Source: Halorubrum sp. Atlit-26R (GTDB lineage: Archaea > Halobacteriota > Halobacteria > Halobacteriales > Haloferacaceae). From it: 64,000 nucleotides of DNA. Of the stretch, positions 32,559 to 41,530 are shown piece by piece. The stretch is taken from contig NZ_QPLT01000002.1 of assembly GCF_003666015.1 (NCBI RefSeq), positions 326,859 to 390,858 on the forward strand. The letters are read 5' to 3'. Below the pieces are notes generated by a model. That model was not told where the DNA came from. It was given only the letters and a program-made list of their open reading frames with translations, and did not search any database. Every line of letters starts with the position of its first letter. The stretch's first letter is position 1. A program made the position numbers and the translations under genes.

Positions 32559-34427
32559 ATGGTCGCGGAAGCGCTGACATCGGACGCCGTCCATCTCGCG
32601 GCCGGAGGCGTCGGCGTCGTCGTCGCGCTCGCCGCGGTGTACCTCGTCGACCGCCCGAGCGACGACTGGACGCGGGCGCTCCGCTCTCGGCTCCTCCTCG
32701 GCGTCCCGTGGGGAACGCTCCTCGTGATCGCCGGCGTGGTCGGGGTGTACCTGTTCGTTCAGTCAGGTATCGACAATCCGAACCGCCCGGTCGTGATCCC
32801 GTTCCGGTCGTGGTCGTACTTCTACCCGGAGGGGCTGCTCTGGTCCAGCTTCGCGCACGCGAGTCGCGGTCACATCACCGGAAACCTCCTCTCCGCGTTC
32901 GTGGCCGGCGGACTCGCCGAGTACGCGTACGGCCACTTCCCCGACGGGCGCGAGGTCGACGACGGAGAGGGCCTCGCGGTCCGGCTCCGACGCCTGCCGA
33001 GTCGCCTCCGAGAACTCCCGAGCCGGGTGGCCGCCGTCGAGTCGCCGGCCGCGAATCCCTACGTCCGGGCGCTCCTGATCGTCCCCGGCGCGGCGGTCGG
33101 GTTCGGGCTCCTCTCCGCGCTGTTCGCGCTCGGCCCGGTGATCGGCTTCTCCGTCGTCGTGTTCGCGTACTGGGGCTTCGCGCTCGTCTCGCGCCCCGTC
33201 GCCGCGGTCGTGGCGATGGCCGGGACGACGCTCGTCGGCGTCCTCTACGAGTCCCTCCGGGTCCCGGTGGCGTTCGCGGAGGCGTCCCCCTCCTACGGCG
33301 TGCCCGGCTGGGCGAACGTGGCGATACAGGGACACGCGCTCGGGCTCATCGGCGGCGCGCTGATCGCGGTCCTCCTCGTGCGGCGCCGCGCGAGGGACTC
33401 GAACGCCGGAGCTCCTGAGCCGGACACGGGCCCGACCGCGAGACGGTGGCGGTACCACCCGATCGCGACCGTCGACCGCGACGGACCGCGGACGGACGCG
33501 ACGGAGCGGTCGGCGCTCCTCGTCTTCGGTGCGCTGCTGCTGTTCGGCGCGTCGCGTCGGCTGTGGGCGGTGTACTGGTACCTCGGGAACGAGCGGTACG
33601 AACTGTACCGCGCGGTCGGCGTCGGGCTGTTGGCCCTGCTGGCCGCGATCGTCGCCGTCGCGGCCGTCTCGCGCGACGAGCCGCTCTGGCCGAGCCGGGC
33701 GGTTCCGGAGCCCGAGACGATCCGAGGCGGGATCCGGTCGGCGACGCCGGCGGCGGTCGGGGTCCTCCTCCTGCTCGGAGCGCTGGCCGTCGTCGCGGGA
33801 CCGGCCGTCGTGCCGAACCTCGTCGCCGTCGACGACGGCGACCTCCCCGGCGACCCGATCGAGGTCGAGGGGTACCAGGTGACGTACGCGGAGAACGTGG
33901 AGGACCGGCTCGTGGGCGTCGTCGACGTGGAGGCGTTCGGGCGCTCGACGTCGGTGAACACCTCGGGGGTGATCGTCAGCGACCCCGACCGCGAGATATG
34001 GACGACGGCCGTCTCGGAGGGGAACCTCGCGTTCTGGGGGTACCGCGCGGTCGACGTGGGCGGGACCGGCTGGCGCGAGACCGTCTGGGTCCAGCGGGTC
34101 GGGTGGGTCGCCGCGAACGGCGACCCGACCTATCGGGTCGACGCGATACGGAACGAAACCAGGCGGACGCTGTTCACGAGCGACCCGGCGCGGGCGGAGC
34201 CCCGGATCGACGGCCGCAACGTCGTCGTCGCGGCCACGAGGAGAGGGTTCGAGCTCTCGGTAGTCGGGGGCAGCGGAAACAACGTCACGGCGCCGCTCCC
34301 GGCCGCGAACGAGTCGGTGAGGGTCCGGGGGATCACGTTCGTACGCGAGGGCGACGCGGTGTTCGCGGAGCGCGGCGAGACCCGGGTCCGGATCGCGCAG
34401 CGGGAGCGCTACGAGGGGCGGCAGTAG
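32559..34427 (+). CDS. rhomboid-like membrane protein with large C-terminal region
   Basis: 622 residues. The rhomboid core spans about 45-275. FAHASRGHITGNLL gives the conserved His...Asn region, Ser198 in GPVIGFSVV stands at the catalytic serine site (GFS instead of GxSG), and His259 in IQGHALGLIGGAL is the catalytic histidine. After it come three more membrane segments (about 320-420) and a predicted extracytoplasmic domain (about 430-622) of beta character. Probably an intramembrane serine protease, or an inactive relative; both dyad residues are present. Start chosen at ATG 32559. Confidence 0.82.
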   Translation: MVAEALTSDAVHLAAGGVGVVVALAAVYLVDRPSDDWTRALRSRLLLGVPWGTLLVIAGVVGVYLFVQSGIDNPNRPVVIPFRSWSYFYPEGLLWSSFAHASRGHITGNLLSAFVAGGLAEYAYGHFPDGREVDDGEGLAVRLRRLPSRLRELPSRVAAVESPAANPYVRALLIVPGAAVGFGLLSALFALGPVIGFSVVVFAYWGFALVSRPVAAVVAMAGTTLVGVLYESLRVPVAFAEASPSYGVPGWANVAIQGHALGLIGGALIAVLLVRRRARDSNAGAPEPDTGPTARRWRYHPIATVDRDGPRTDATERSALLVFGALLLFGASRRLWAVYWYLGNERYELYRAVGVGLLALLAAIVAVAAVSRDEPLWPSRAVPEPETIRGGIRSATPAAVGVLLLLGALAVVAGPAVVPNLVAVDDGDLPGDPIEVEGYQVTYAENVEDRLVGVVDVEAFGRSTSVNTSGVIVSDPDREIWTTAVSEGNLAFWGYRAVDVGGTGWRETVWVQRVGWVAANGDPTYRVDAIRNETRRTLFTSDPARAEPRIDGRNVVVAATRRGFELSVVGGSGNNVTAPLPAANESVRVRGITFVREGDAVFAERGETRVRIAQRERYEGRQ

Positions 34428-34463
34428 TCGAGGGCGGCCATACCAGAGGGGCGGGCCGGGGGC

Positions 34464-35087
34464 CTACGACCACTCGATCCGGTACACTTCGGTGTCGATG
34501 TCGCGCGCCTCGTCTGTGTGGTGGTCGAACTGCGCGTCGATCCGGAACTCGGCCGCGAACGCGTGAGTCACCTCGCCGCCCTCGTCGGCGGCGAACGCCT
34601 CGACGAACTCCTGACTACCGGCGTTGTGGACCGAGTAGGAGACGGCCGCGAGGTCGCTCGCGACCGCGAGGAACTCGCGGTCCGCGTTGCGGTTGCCGTC
34701 CTGCGCGCCGAACGGGGGGTTCATCACGACGGTCGCGGGCTCCGAGACGGCGAGCGGCGGGCGGGTGGCGTCGCCGCGGACCCAGTGGACCGGCGCGCTG
34801 GCGGCGACGCGGCGCTCGTTGGCGCGGGCGGTCGCGAGCGCGCCGCCGTCGAGTTCGAGGCCGACGACGCGGGCGGGGCCGCGCAGCGCGGCGGCGAGCG
34901 CGAGCATCCCGGTGCCGGCGCCTAAGTCGATCACGGTCCGGCCGTCGACGTCGCCGTGGAGGTCGGCGAGGTGGACGACGTGGGCCGCCAACTCCGGGGG
35001 CGTCGGGTACTGTTCGAGGGCGGCGTCCGGACGCTCGAAGCCGGCGACGACCCCGAGCTTAGTCGCGAGCGACCGCTTCGTCGCCAT
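34464..35087 (-). CDS. METTL5-like RNA N6-adenine methyltransferase
   Basis: 207 residues. SAM motif VIDLGAGTGMLALAAAL and catalytic NPPF (VVMNPPFGAQDGNR), preceded by the family motif LEQYPTPPELAAHVVH. Human METTL5 methylates A1832 of 18S rRNA, and archaeal members are thought to act on rRNA. The gene ends the two-gene unit that begins at 35486, with a 3-bp gap. Confidence 0.9.
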   Translation of the reverse strand: MATKRSLATKLGVVAGFERPDAALEQYPTPPELAAHVVHLADLHGDVDGRTVIDLGAGTGMLALAAALRGPARVVGLELDGGALATARANERRVAASAPVHWVRGDATRPPLAVSEPATVVMNPPFGAQDGNRNADREFLAVASDLAAVSYSVHNAGSQEFVEAFAADEGGEVTHAFAAEFRIDAQFDHHTDEARDIDTEVYRIEWS

Positions 35088-35090
35088 CGG

Positions 35091-35486
35091 TCAGGCGGCG
35101 CCGTCCCCGTCGACGCGAACGAACTCGACGCCCTCGCGGTCGGCGCGCTCGGCGAGCGCCGCGAGCGCCGTGCGGGTCTCCTCGCGCGGCTCGCCGTCGA
35201 CGCTGACCTCGATCCGCCCGGCGCCGAGGAACGACGCCGCGCGGACGAGGTCGCGGAGGCGGTCGGCCTCGCGCTGGCGTTCGAGCGTGCTCTCGGCGTC
35301 GAACTCCGCCTCGGTCGCGACCGCGGCGGGCTGGTAGCCGCGGGCCGCGAGCCCCCGCTTGAGGTCGCGGAGGTGTTCGGGCGCGGTGCTGTCGAGGTCC
35401 GCCGCGTCGATGACGACTGGGTCGACGTCGGCGGGGCGACAGCCGCGCAGCGTGCGTTCGATGCCGGGAGACGAAGTAGTGCTCAT
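35091..35486 (-). CDS. haloarchaeal protein of unknown function, METTL5 operon
   Basis: 131 residues, acidic and mainly helical (ESTLERQREADRLRDLVRA), ending with a beta strand pattern (IEVSVDGEPREETRTALAAL). No catalytic motif. It starts at ATG 35486, with a TATA box on the minus strand (TATAAAG, 35524-35518) 32-38 bp upstream, so probably leaderless. It is separated by 3 bp from the methyltransferase gene and likely co-transcribed with it. Confidence 0.72.
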   Translation of the reverse strand: MSTTSSPGIERTLRGCRPADVDPVVIDAADLDSTAPEHLRDLKRGLAARGYQPAAVATEAEFDAESTLERQREADRLRDLVRAASFLGAGRIEVSVDGEPREETRTALAALAERADREGVEFVRVDGDGAA

Positions 35487-35852
35487 ACGAATCCATTGGC
35501 AGAGGTTATACAAAAGTCTTTATAGATGTTTAGTGGTAATATAAAGGATCCTGCGGTCGCGCACGGCACGCTCCGGGATCGAACACGCTCTACCGCTGAC
35601 ATGGCGTTTTCGGGCCTTGCCGGGCGTTCCCAATGTCGAATTTCGACCTCGATGTACGGTCACGTTTCGTGCGTCGTGCCGGACCGCGGCGGACCACGTC
35701 GAAGCCGCCGACGACTCGAATCTGCGTCTCCGTTTCAGGCGTTACAGGCGTTTTAAACGGTATAAACCGGACATGAGGCCGACCCGAGATCCCTCAGGAT
35801 CGATGATGGACGTGGACAAGGCTTAAATACGCGACTGACCACAAACCTTTTA
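35487..35852. promoter_or_regulatory. 366-bp region upstream of the first tfb gene
   Basis: No gene. TATA-like boxes point both ways: CTTTATA at 35518-35524 (for the leftward operon), TAATATAAAG at 35538-35547 (rightward), TTTTAAAC at 35751-35758 followed by TATAAACC at 35761, and CTTAAATA at 35822-35829, 24-31 bp before the tfb ATG. Short direct repeats ACAGGCGTT and CAGGCGTT occur near 35737-35752. A tRNA-like fragment lies at 35571-35600. Several promoters would allow graded control of the transcription factor. Confidence 0.6.
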
Positions 35853-36806
35853 ATGGAACGTCCGAGTCGCCAGCGGCAACAGGAGCGAGACACGGAGCAG
35901 GAAACGGACGAATCGACGGTCTCCTGTCCGGAGTGTGACTCGGAGAACATCGTCACCGACGCCGACCAAGAGCTCGTCTGCGAGGACTGCGGGCTCGTCT
36001 TAGACGAGCGGAACATCGACCGCGGGCCGGAGTGGCGCGCGTTCAACCACAACGAGCGGCAGTCGAAGTCGCGCGTCGGCGCCCCGATCACGGAGACGAT
36101 GCACGACAAGGGGCTGACGACGACGATCGACTGGAAGGACAAGGACGCCTACGGGCGGTCGCTCTCCTCGGAGAAGCGCTCGCAGATGCACCGCCTGCGC
36201 AAGTGGCAGGAGCGGATTCGGACCAAAGACGCGGGCGAGCGCAACCTCCAGTTCGCGCTCTCGGAGATCGACCGCATGGCGAGCGCGCTCGGGGTGCCGC
36301 GGTCGGTACGCGAGGTGGCGTCCGTCATTTATCGACGCGCGCTCAACGAGGACCTCATCCGGGGGCGCTCCATCGAGGGCGTCTCCACCGCGGCCCTGTA
36401 CGCCGCCTGCCGCCAGGAGGGGATCCCCCGCAGCCTCGACGAGGTCGCGGACGTCTCGCGGGTCCCGCAGAAGGAGATCGGCCGGACCTATCGCTACATC
36501 TCCCAGGAGCTCGGCTTAGAGCTGAAACCGGTCGACCCCAAGCAGTTCGTCCCGCGGTTCGCCTCGTCGCTCCAGCTCTCGGAAGAGGTCCAGTCGAAGG
36601 CGACCGAGATCATCGACGTCTCCGCCGAGCAGGGACTGCTCTCCGGGAAGTCGCCGACGGGCTTCGCGGCGGCGGCCATCTACGCGGCCTCGCTGCTCTG
36701 TAACGAGAAGAAGACCCAACGCGAGGTCGCCGACGTCGCGCAGGTCACCGAGGTCACCATCCGCAACCGGTACCAGGAGCAGATCGAAGCGATGGGCTTC
36801 CGCTAG
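35853..36806 (+). CDS. tfb: TFB, archaeal transcription initiation factor B, paralogue 1
   Basis: 317 residues. N-terminal zinc ribbon CPECDSENI...CEDCGLV, B-finger region [19 protein letters not shown], then two cyclin repeats (about 120-215 and 220-317). It binds TBP, the BRE and RNA polymerase to start transcription. Haloarchaea have many TFBs with different promoter preferences. The second copy here is at 55874-56926; the B-finger and linker differ moderately. Confidence 0.95.
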   Translation: MERPSRQRQQERDTEQETDESTVSCPECDSENIVTDADQELVCEDCGLVLDERNIDRGPEWRAFNHNERQSKSRVGAPITETMHDKGLTTTIDWKDKDAYGRSLSSEKRSQMHRLRKWQERIRTKDAGERNLQFALSEIDRMASALGVPRSVREVASVIYRRALNEDLIRGRSIEGVSTAALYAACRQEGIPRSLDEVADVSRVPQKEIGRTYRYISQELGLELKPVDPKQFVPRFASSLQLSEEVQSKATEIIDVSAEQGLLSGKSPTGFAAAAIYAASLLCNEKKTQREVADVAQVTEVTIRNRYQEQIEAMGFR

Positions 36807-36903
36807 GGCGGCCTCCCGTTCGGAATCGCGGTGTGCGTTCCTTACCGGACTTCGGGACAGTTGATCGGGTTTTTAATCGATACCCGCTGTACTACGGGGT
36901 GAG

Positions 36904-37338
36904 ATGTACTCAGAGATCCTCGTTCCGACCGACGGTGGTCCGGCGTCAGACGCCGCGATCGAACACGCGATCGACCTCGCGGACCAGTACGGCGCGCGCC
37001 TCCACGCGCTGTACGTCGTCGACGGCGCGGCGTACTCCAGCCTCGAGGCGGGCGCAGAGATCGTCGTCGAGGCGCTCGAATCTGAGGGCGAGGAGGCGAC
37101 GAAGCGCGTGGCCGACGCCGCCGCGGACGTCGGCGTCGAGTGCGTCTCCAGCGTCGTGTCCGGCACCGCGTACCGGTCGATCCACGACTACGTCGACGAA
37201 CACGGCATCGACGTCGTGGTGATGGGGACGCACGGGCGGAAGGGGCTCGACCGCTACCTGCTCGGGAGCGTCACGGAGCGCGTCGTCCGCACCTCCGACG
37301 TCCCGGTGTTGACCGTGCGACAGCCGACGGATGAGTAG
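36904..37338 (+). CDS. universal stress protein, UspA family
   Basis: 144 residues, a single minimal Usp domain. MYSEILVPTDGGPASDAAI at the start and VVMGTHGRKGLDRYLLGSVTE as the ATP-binding motif. A TTTTTAATC box near 36870 lies about 30 bp upstream. It has no tail, unlike the paralogue at 5662. Confidence 0.9.
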   Translation: MYSEILVPTDGGPASDAAIEHAIDLADQYGARLHALYVVDGAAYSSLEAGAEIVVEALESEGEEATKRVADAAADVGVECVSSVVSGTAYRSIHDYVDEHGIDVVVMGTHGRKGLDRYLLGSVTERVVRTSDVPVLTVRQPTDE

Positions 37339-37371
37339 CGCCACCGTACCGGGCGAACGCGGGTGAGACCG

Positions 37372-39477
37372 ATGCGCGACTGGCTCTCTCACCGCGTGGT
37401 CTCGTCGCCCGACGACACAGCCCTCGTCCGCGCCGAGGACGGCGAGGCGTGGAGCTACACCGACCTCGACCGTCTCGTCGCCGAGACGGCCGGCCGGCTC
37501 GTCGCGCACGGCCTGGGGGAGGGCGACCGGATCGGCGTGCTCACGCCCCCGTACGTGGGCACCGTCGGCCTCGTCCACGCGACGATGCGGATCGGGGCGA
37601 CGTTCGTCCCGCTCGGCCAGGAGCTGACGCCGCGCGAGATCGCCGCGCGGATCGACCGGACCGACCTCGACGCCGTCGTCTGCGCGGAGCCGACCGAGCC
37701 GACGGCGACCGACGCGGCGGCGGAGATCGAGGGCATACCCGTCTACTCCGTCGACGACCCGACGAGCGCCGAGGTCACGGGAATCCACGACGTCGACCCG
37801 GCGTCGCTCGATCCCCCGGAGTGGTCGTTCGGGGACCCGCTCTGCGTGCTGTTCACCTCCGGGACCACCGGCGAGCCCAAGCCCGTGCCGCTGACCGCGG
37901 GCAACGTGTACAGCTCGGCGGTCGCCTCCGCGTTCCGCCTCGGCGTCGAGGCAGACGACCGGTGGCTGGTGTCGCTGTCGCTCCACCACATGGGCGGGCT
38001 CGCGCCGGTGTACCGGTCGGTGCTGTACGGGACCACCCTCGTGTTGCGCGAGGGGTTCGACGCGGGCGGCACCGCCGACGACATCGACGCGTACGACGTG
38101 ACCGGCGTCTCGCTCGTCCCGACGATGCTCAAGCGGATGCTCGACCGACGGGGGACGCTGTCGGACTCGCTCCGCGTGGTCCTGCTCGGGGGGGCGCCCG
38201 CGCCGGCGGAGCTGTTGGAGCGGTGTCGCGACTACTCGGTCCCCGTCTACCCGACGTACGGGATGACGGAGGCCGCCTCACAGATCACGACCGCGACGCC
38301 GCGACAGACCCGAGACCGGATCGGGACGGTGGGCCGGCCCCTCTTCGGAACCGACGTGACGGTCGTCGACGACGGCGACCCGGTCGAGCCGGGCGAGACG
38401 GGCGAGATCGTCGTCAGCGGACCGACGATCACGCCGGGGTACCTCGTCGAAGACGGGGGAGATTCCCCCGACGCGGTCGGCGAAGGCGACGCGTCCCCAG
38501 GCGACGCGATCGACCTGAACGGGATCGACCCCGCGGACGTCGATCGGTCCGATTTCGGCCCGTACGGACTTCACACGGGCGACGTCGGACGGTTCGACGA
38601 GGAGGGGTATCTCCACGTGCTCAACCGCGTCGACGACCGGATCATCAGCGGCGGCGAGAACGTCGAGCCGGGAGAGGTCACGGCCGTCCTCCGAGAGTAC
38701 GACGAGGTCGACGACGTGGCGGTCGTCGGGCTCGACGACGAGGTGTGGGGAGAGCGCGTCGCGGCGCTCGTGGCCCTCGGCGACCGGTTCCCGTCGGCGG
38801 CGACGGCCTCCGTCGAGGGCGACGAGACGGCTGAGGGCGATGAGACGGCTGAGGGCGATGAGACGGCTGAGGGCGATGAGACGGCTGAGGGCGACGCGGA
38901 GCAGAGCGACGGACCCGAACCGCCTGCGGTCGAAGCCGGCGGCATCGGTCCCGCGCCGATCGACGAGACGGCGTTCGTCGACTTCGCCCGGGAGCGACTC
39001 GCACGGTTCAAGATCCCGAAGACGATCGCGTACGTCGAGGAGCTGCCGCGGACCGTTTCGGGGACGGTCGACAGGGAGGCGACGCGCGCGCTCCTCCGCG
39101 AGCGCGGCGCGGACCCCCGCCGGAACGCCGACGCGGACCTCGAAACCGCGGGGTTCGAGCCCGCCGACCCCGCCGAGCCGTCCGAATCAACCGATCCGCC
39201 GGCGGAATCGGAGGAGAGGACGGACGGCGAGGCGGGCGCCCCGGGACCCGACTCCGAGGACGCGACGGGCGACGGCGCGGCCGCGGACGAGCCGAGCGAC
39301 GTCGACGAGGATGAGCCGAGCGACACCGGCGGGGTCGACATCGCCGACGCGGAGGAGGTCGCGACCGAACCGAGCGACGACGACGACAACGCCGCGGAAT
39401 CCGGTGACACGGACGCCCTCGAAGCGGAAGAGCGAGGCGACGGTGGAGGCGACACGACCGCGGTCGACGAGAGATAA
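37372..39477 (+). CDS. menE: MenE, o-succinylbenzoate-CoA ligase, with acidic insertion and tail
   Basis: 701 residues, against about 480-530 for the family. Adenylate-forming motifs: LFTSGTTGEPKPVPLT, YPTYGMTEAASQI, YGLHTGDVGRF, and FKIPKTIAYVEELPRTVSGTV near 550. In the C-terminal subdomain (about 480-520) a tandem DETAEG insert interrupts the fold. The last 110 residues are an Asp/Glu/Ala/Ser/Pro-rich tail with no motif. It activates o-succinylbenzoate for menaquinone; assignment to MenE over a general acyl-CoA ligase rests on overall similarity and on MenF nearby. Confidence 0.82.
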   Translation: MRDWLSHRVVSSPDDTALVRAEDGEAWSYTDLDRLVAETAGRLVAHGLGEGDRIGVLTPPYVGTVGLVHATMRIGATFVPLGQELTPREIAARIDRTDLDAVVCAEPTEPTATDAAAEIEGIPVYSVDDPTSAEVTGIHDVDPASLDPPEWSFGDPLCVLFTSGTTGEPKPVPLTAGNVYSSAVASAFRLGVEADDRWLVSLSLHHMGGLAPVYRSVLYGTTLVLREGFDAGGTADDIDAYDVTGVSLVPTMLKRMLDRRGTLSDSLRVVLLGGAPAPAELLERCRDYSVPVYPTYGMTEAASQITTATPRQTRDRIGTVGRPLFGTDVTVVDDGDPVEPGETGEIVVSGPTITPGYLVEDGGDSPDAVGEGDASPGDAIDLNGIDPADVDRSDFGPYGLHTGDVGRFDEEGYLHVLNRVDDRIISGGENVEPGEVTAVLREYDEVDDVAVVGLDDEVWGERVAALVALGDRFPSAATASVEGDETAEGDETAEGDETAEGDETAEGDAEQSDGPEPPAVEAGGIGPAPIDETAFVDFARERLARFKIPKTIAYVEELPRTVSGTVDREATRALLRERGADPRRNADADLETAGFEPADPAEPSESTDPPAESEERTDGEAGAPGPDSEDATGDGAAADEPSDVDEDEPSDTGGVDIADAEEVATEPSDDDDNAAESGDTDALEAEERGDGGGDTTAVDER
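38821..38892 (+). repeat. four 18-bp tandem repeats inside menE
   Basis: Units GACGAGACGGCTGAGGGC, then GATGAGACGGCTGAGGGC three times, end to end. Only one base differs in the first unit. They encode DETAEG four times. Near-identity shows recent expansion, so copy number probably varies between strains. Confidence 0.92.
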
Positions 39478-39538
39478 ACTCCCCCGGCGTTCTCCGTTGT
39501 TCCACGAACGTTTAGTCCGCGGGGTCCTCACGGAGCGT

Positions 39539-40687
39539 ATGGAGCTGCTCGACGACAGCGTCGTGCCGGAGCGCGCGCGAGACGTCAAACGGGAGGCCCG
39601 CGAGTTCGCCGACGAGTACATCGCCCCGAACGCCGAGTCGTACTACGAGTCGGGCGAGTACCCGTGGGAGGTGCTCGAAGCGGGGATGGACGCCGGGCTC
39701 GTCGCACAGGACATCGGCGAGGAGTACGGCGGGAAGGGGTTCGACCTCGCGCAGGTGCTGGCCATCGCGGAGGAGTTCTACCGCGCCGACGCCGGCATCG
39801 CGCTCACCCTCCAGCTCGCCAGCTTCGGCGCGGAGATGGTCGAGGATTACGGCACCGAGGAACAGAAAGAGGAGTACCTCCGGCCCGTCGCCGAGAACGA
39901 CCAGATCTCCGGGCTCGCCGTCTCCGAGCCGCAGACCGGTTCGGACCTGGCGGGCATGACGACCAAGGCCGAGAAGGTCGAGGGGGGCTACGAGCTCACC
40001 GGCGAGAAGTACTGGGTCGGCAACGCGGTCGAGGCCGACTGGCTCACCGTCTACGCGAAGACCGGCGAGAGCGACGACCGCTACTCCAACTACACGCTGT
40101 TCATCGTCGAGACCGACTCCGACGGCTACGAGGCCGAGCACATCCCCGAGAAGATGGGGATGCGCGCCTCGAAGCAGGGCCACATCGTCTTCGACGACTG
40201 CTTCGTGCCCGAGGAGAACGTCGTCGGCAGCGAGGGCGGCGGGTTCTACGTGCTCGCGGACTTCTTCAACCACGGTCGCGTCATCGTCGGGGGCCACGGG
40301 CTCGGGCTCGCGGCCGCAGCCATCGAGGAGGCGGAGGCGTTCATCGACGAGCGCGAGGCGTTCGGCCGCACCATCGACGACTTCCAGGCCGTCCAGCACA
40401 CGATCTCGGACATGCGGATCGGGTTCGAGTCGGCGCGCGCGCTCAACTGGCGCGCCTGCGAGAAGGTCGCGAACAACGAGGACGCCGGCTACTGGGCCGC
40501 GCTGGCGAAGACGAAGTCGACGGAGGTCGCCACCGACTGCGCCGAGAAGGGCATGAAGCTCCACGGGGGGCGCTCGATCCTCACCGACCGCCGGATCGCC
40601 CGCGTCTACCGCGACGTGCGCATCCCGGTGATCTACGAGGGCGCCAACGACATTCAGCGCAACCTCATCTACCGGCAGTCGCGCTGA
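39539..40687 (+). CDS. acyl-CoA dehydrogenase
   Basis: 382 residues, full length. Family signatures ISGLAVSEPQTGSDLAGM (FAD and substrate region) and the C-terminal QRNLIYRQ end; the catalytic Glu is in IPVIYEGANDIQR. FAD-dependent oxidation of an acyl-CoA in beta-oxidation or amino acid breakdown; chain length unknown. Begins 61 bp after menE, possibly in the same transcript. Start ATG 39539. Confidence 0.94.
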   Translation: MELLDDSVVPERARDVKREAREFADEYIAPNAESYYESGEYPWEVLEAGMDAGLVAQDIGEEYGGKGFDLAQVLAIAEEFYRADAGIALTLQLASFGAEMVEDYGTEEQKEEYLRPVAENDQISGLAVSEPQTGSDLAGMTTKAEKVEGGYELTGEKYWVGNAVEADWLTVYAKTGESDDRYSNYTLFIVETDSDGYEAEHIPEKMGMRASKQGHIVFDDCFVPEENVVGSEGGGFYVLADFFNHGRVIVGGHGLGLAAAAIEEAEAFIDEREAFGRTIDDFQAVQHTISDMRIGFESARALNWRACEKVANNEDAGYWAALAKTKSTEVATDCAEKGMKLHGGRSILTDRRIARVYRDVRIPVIYEGANDIQRNLIYRQSR

Positions 40688-40705
40688 GCGCGACCCCGAA
40701 CCGGC

Positions 40706-41380
40706 TCACAGCGTCGCCGCTAACCGCCGCAGCGCTTCGCTTCCCCCCGACGCGAGCGGGTCGCCGTGCCCGACGCAGGCGACCTCGAACGCCGGAGCGC
40801 GGTCGGCGAGCCCGCGCACGCTCGTCGCGACTTCGTCCGTGTCGTAGCTGATCAGCCAGCTGGAGGATCTGAGCTCGCCGTCGGACTCCGAGACGAGGTC
40901 GCCGAGCAGTCCGACACCCAGTTCCTCGCAGACGTACGCGACGTGGCCCGGCGTGTGGCCGGGGGAGTGGTACGCGGTGAACGAGCCGACGCGCTCGCCG
41001 TCGCGGACGCCGACGACGTCGAGGTCGCCCGAGTCCGTGACGAGCCCGCCGAGCCGCTGGATCAGCCCCTTGTGGTTCCGGAGCGGGGGAGAGCGGGCGC
41101 CCCGGAGCAGCTGTGCGTCGAACCCGTAGGCGAACACCGGCGCGTCGAGGTCGGGCGCGAGCGCCGCCAGCGTCCCGACGTGGTCGATGTCGTAGTGGGT
41201 GAGGAGGACGCGACCGATCTCCGAGACCTCGACGCCCGCCGCGTCGAGGCCGTCGCGGATCGCGGCCTCGTCCCACGGCGTGCCCGCGTCGACGAGCGTC
41301 GGGACGTCGTCGAAGACGAGGTACGCGTTGACGCCGCGACACTCGATCCGCCAGACGCCGTCGGCGATCTCGGTTGCCAT
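40706..41380 (-). CDS. metallo-beta-lactamase-fold hydrolase
   Basis: 224 residues. The metal-binding motif reads THYDIDHVG (HxxxDH; the first His of HxHxDH is replaced by Tyr), with later His in HSPGHTPGHVAYV, the Asp in GLLGDLVSE and the last His in VACVGHGDPL. The missing first histidine is seen in several divergent members and may alter metal content. Substrate unknown. Convergent with the acyl-CoA dehydrogenase gene. Confidence 0.88.
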   Translation of the reverse strand: MATEIADGVWRIECRGVNAYLVFDDVPTLVDAGTPWDEAAIRDGLDAAGVEVSEIGRVLLTHYDIDHVGTLAALAPDLDAPVFAYGFDAQLLRGARSPPLRNHKGLIQRLGGLVTDSGDLDVVGVRDGERVGSFTAYHSPGHTPGHVAYVCEELGVGLLGDLVSESDGELRSSSWLISYDTDEVATSVRGLADRAPAFEVACVGHGDPLASGGSEALRRLAATL

Positions 41381-41530
41381 GTCTCCACGATACGGCCCAG
41401 CGCGGGATGAACACTTTCCTGCCGGCAGCAGCGGCGCCCCCGGTCCGGCCGAGAAGTCGCGGCCGTGCGCACGCGTCGACGACCGAGCGGGCGACGAAAA
41501 CGCCAAGACGCCGGGGCGACACCACGTGGT

